Shown here: positions 5,090-5,888 of the stretch, piece after piece
How the letters are laid out: each line of letters opens with the position of its first letter
How positions within the stretch are numbered: position 1 is the first letter of the stretch
Source of the DNA: Candidatus Kapaibacterium sp.
GTDB lineage: Bacteria > Bacteroidota > Ignavibacteria > Kapaibacteriales > UBA961
DNA length: 5,888 nucleotides
Assembly: GCA_023253875.1 (NCBI GenBank)
Contig: JALRFC010000129.1
Span: 1-5,888, forward strand
Reading direction: 5' to 3'
The notes under the pieces: model-generated
Told to the model about the DNA's origin: nothing
Databases searched by the model: none
The model's input: only the letters and a program-made list of their open reading frames with translations
Made by a program: the position numbers and the translations under genes

Positions 5090-5389
5090 TTCGGCACAGG
5101 ATACGGAGAAACATACATCATGTATATAATGACCACAACACCCTGTTGCCATCATATACACCCCCGATGCTAGCCCCGCCGTACCCCTGAATTACGCCGA
5201 CACAATTGTGAATGAATTTTTCATCAATCCCCGCGGATTCCCCTTCATCCATTGATGAAATATTCTGAATATGCATAGTCCCCATTTGACTGTTCTACCC
5301 CTTCATCACCTATGCTTCCCTAAGTGTATGTTGTTTGATTGATTCTTTTCAATGTACTCTATTATCTATTATGTAATTCTCGTGCCAAA
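5090..5389 (-). ncRNA. Structured RNA element, copy B (unrecognised family)
   Basis: This is the second copy of the element at 421-724, in the same orientation and of nearly the same length. It keeps the closing helix TTTGGCA (5389-5383) with TGCCGAA (5096-5090), the CAGGGGTACGG (5189-5179) with CCGTATCCTG (5106-5097) helix, the TGTATA/TATACA hairpin with its GGG loop (5160-5121), the GCATAG/CTATGC helix (5315-5310 with 5278-5273) and the palindrome at 5201-5210. The long hairpin pairs 5260-5251 with 5228-5219 and differs from copy A at three base pairs, each time on both strands. Inner GGAT/ATCC and the AGGGGAATCC string are kept. Sequence outside helices and boxes has drifted, so this is an old duplication or a maintained gene family, not a fresh insertion. 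It lies between a PorV-type gene and the metK operon. A -10-like CACACATATTTTT sits upstream on the minus strand. No ORF is shared by the copies. Confidence 0.75.
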
Positions 5390-5518
5390 CTTTTTACGAA
5401 GTTATATCAATTCCTCGAATACCGCTCTGAAAGCCATTATCAGGGTATGGACAATTTTTGGAGCATGAAAAATATGTGTGCAGTTCTCATTGACACATGT
5501 GTGATGTATTTGTCAGTA

Positions 5519-5536
5519 TGTGTAGTCAATTACACA
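5519..5536. other. Short hairpin flanking RNA copy B
   Basis: TGTGTA (5519-5524) and TACACA (5531-5536) form a 6-bp stem with a GTCAAT loop, in the place that corresponds to the 841-864 hairpin by copy A. Just to its right TTACAC (5530-5535) and GTGTAA (5544-5549) offer a competing stem. It lies 33 nt after the PorV-type stop on the minus strand and could help end that transcript, although there is no T-run. Confidence 0.35.
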
Positions 5537-5568
5537 CTTAACAGTGTAAACATTACTGGCAGAAATTC

Positions 5569-5888
5569 TTAGAAGTTCATCCCTACGGTGAATCGATGTA
5601 TGCCCCCAAGCATCGCAAAATCTGTATATGAATAATCCATTTGCAGTACATATTCATTTCCATTGATTGGAAAATGAATACCTGCTCCCCCCGAAAATTG
5701 TCCCTGTTCCAGCCCTATAATATATCCACCTCTGATGATTGCTTTCGCGGGAAATGCTTCTGAGAATGTCCGAACATATTCTGTACCGATTGCATAATTC
5801 TCTGCATTGTCATTCGGATGATTCAATTGCACGGATACAGTCCATGCTTGCATGCTATCAATGATCGGCTCCATCGCAAAACCAATTC
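5569..5888 (-). CDS. PorV/UPF0164-type outer-membrane barrel protein, C-terminal part
   Basis: The last 105 codons of a gene that enters from the right edge; the frame stays open upstream of the ATG at 5874, so that ATG is internal. The sequence has alternating beta-strand character: WTVSVQLNHP, then YAIGTEYV, AIIRGGYIIG, a FSGGAGIHFP strand, LQMDYSYTDFAMLGGIHRF, and a terminal FTVGMNF. The DYSYTDF...LG..HRF ending closely resembles PorV/PorQ (UPF0164) family proteins as I know them, and the final aromatic residue is typical of barrels inserted by the BAM machinery. The likely place is the outer membrane; PorV-type proteins work in type IX secretion in Bacteroidota, but relatives elsewhere lack an assigned job. 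The family call rests on the C-terminus only. Confidence 0.8.
   Translation of the reverse strand, partial: IGFAMEPIIDSMQAWTVSVQLNHPNDNAENYAIGTEYVRTFSEAFPAKAIIRGGYIIGLEQGQFSGGAGIHFPINGNEYVLQMDYSYTDFAMLGGIHRFTVGMNF

Noticed and set aside
5339..5572. Plus-strand 77-aa reading frame over the start of RNA copy B
   Set aside because: There is no ribosome site of note and no counterpart at copy A; it overlaps conserved RNA sequence antisense.

Overview
The window looks like part of a chromosome from a Gram-negative bacterium of moderate to low GC content. The best guess is a member of the Fibrobacterota-Chlorobiota-Bacteroidota superphylum or a relative such as Cloacimonadota. This rests on the C-terminal end of a PorV/UPF0164-type outer-membrane barrel, a SIMPL-domain protein and a GxxExxY protein. 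The placement is an inference from gene content only.

Layout, left to right. Positions 1-355 hold the 5' part of a SIMPL-domain gene on the minus strand, cut by the window edge. Positions 356-1277 carry no gene. They hold copy A of a structured RNA element (421-724, minus strand) with a promoter-like pair beyond it, then an array of degenerate 20/21-nt tandem repeats (908-1145), then a hairpin over the start of the next gene. A GxxExxY gene follows on the plus strand (1278-1682), then a strong bidirectional hairpin terminator.

Positions 4955 down to 1747 form one minus-strand transcription unit: a SAM-I-clan riboswitch (4876-4955), a long hairpin-rich leader, a 210-aa basic protein of unknown function, metK (SAM synthetase, 389 aa), a 359-aa very acidic protein of unknown function, and the terminator. 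The stretch 4663-5568 has no gene. It holds the riboswitch leader, a putative promoter, and copy B of the same structured RNA (5090-5389, minus strand). Positions 5569-5888 are the 3' end of a PorV/UPF0164-type outer-membrane protein gene.

Two points stand out. First, the two intergenic copies of a roughly 300-nt element share a closing helix, several internal helices and unpaired GGGG boxes. One long hairpin differs at three base pairs between the copies, all three by compensatory double changes. Variable or closing pairs that remain G-U on the minus strand would be A-C mismatches on the plus strand, so the minus strand is the likely RNA. I do not recognise it as a known RNA family. Second, metK is controlled by a compact SAM riboswitch together with two unknown genes, which suggests that those genes belong to SAM physiology.
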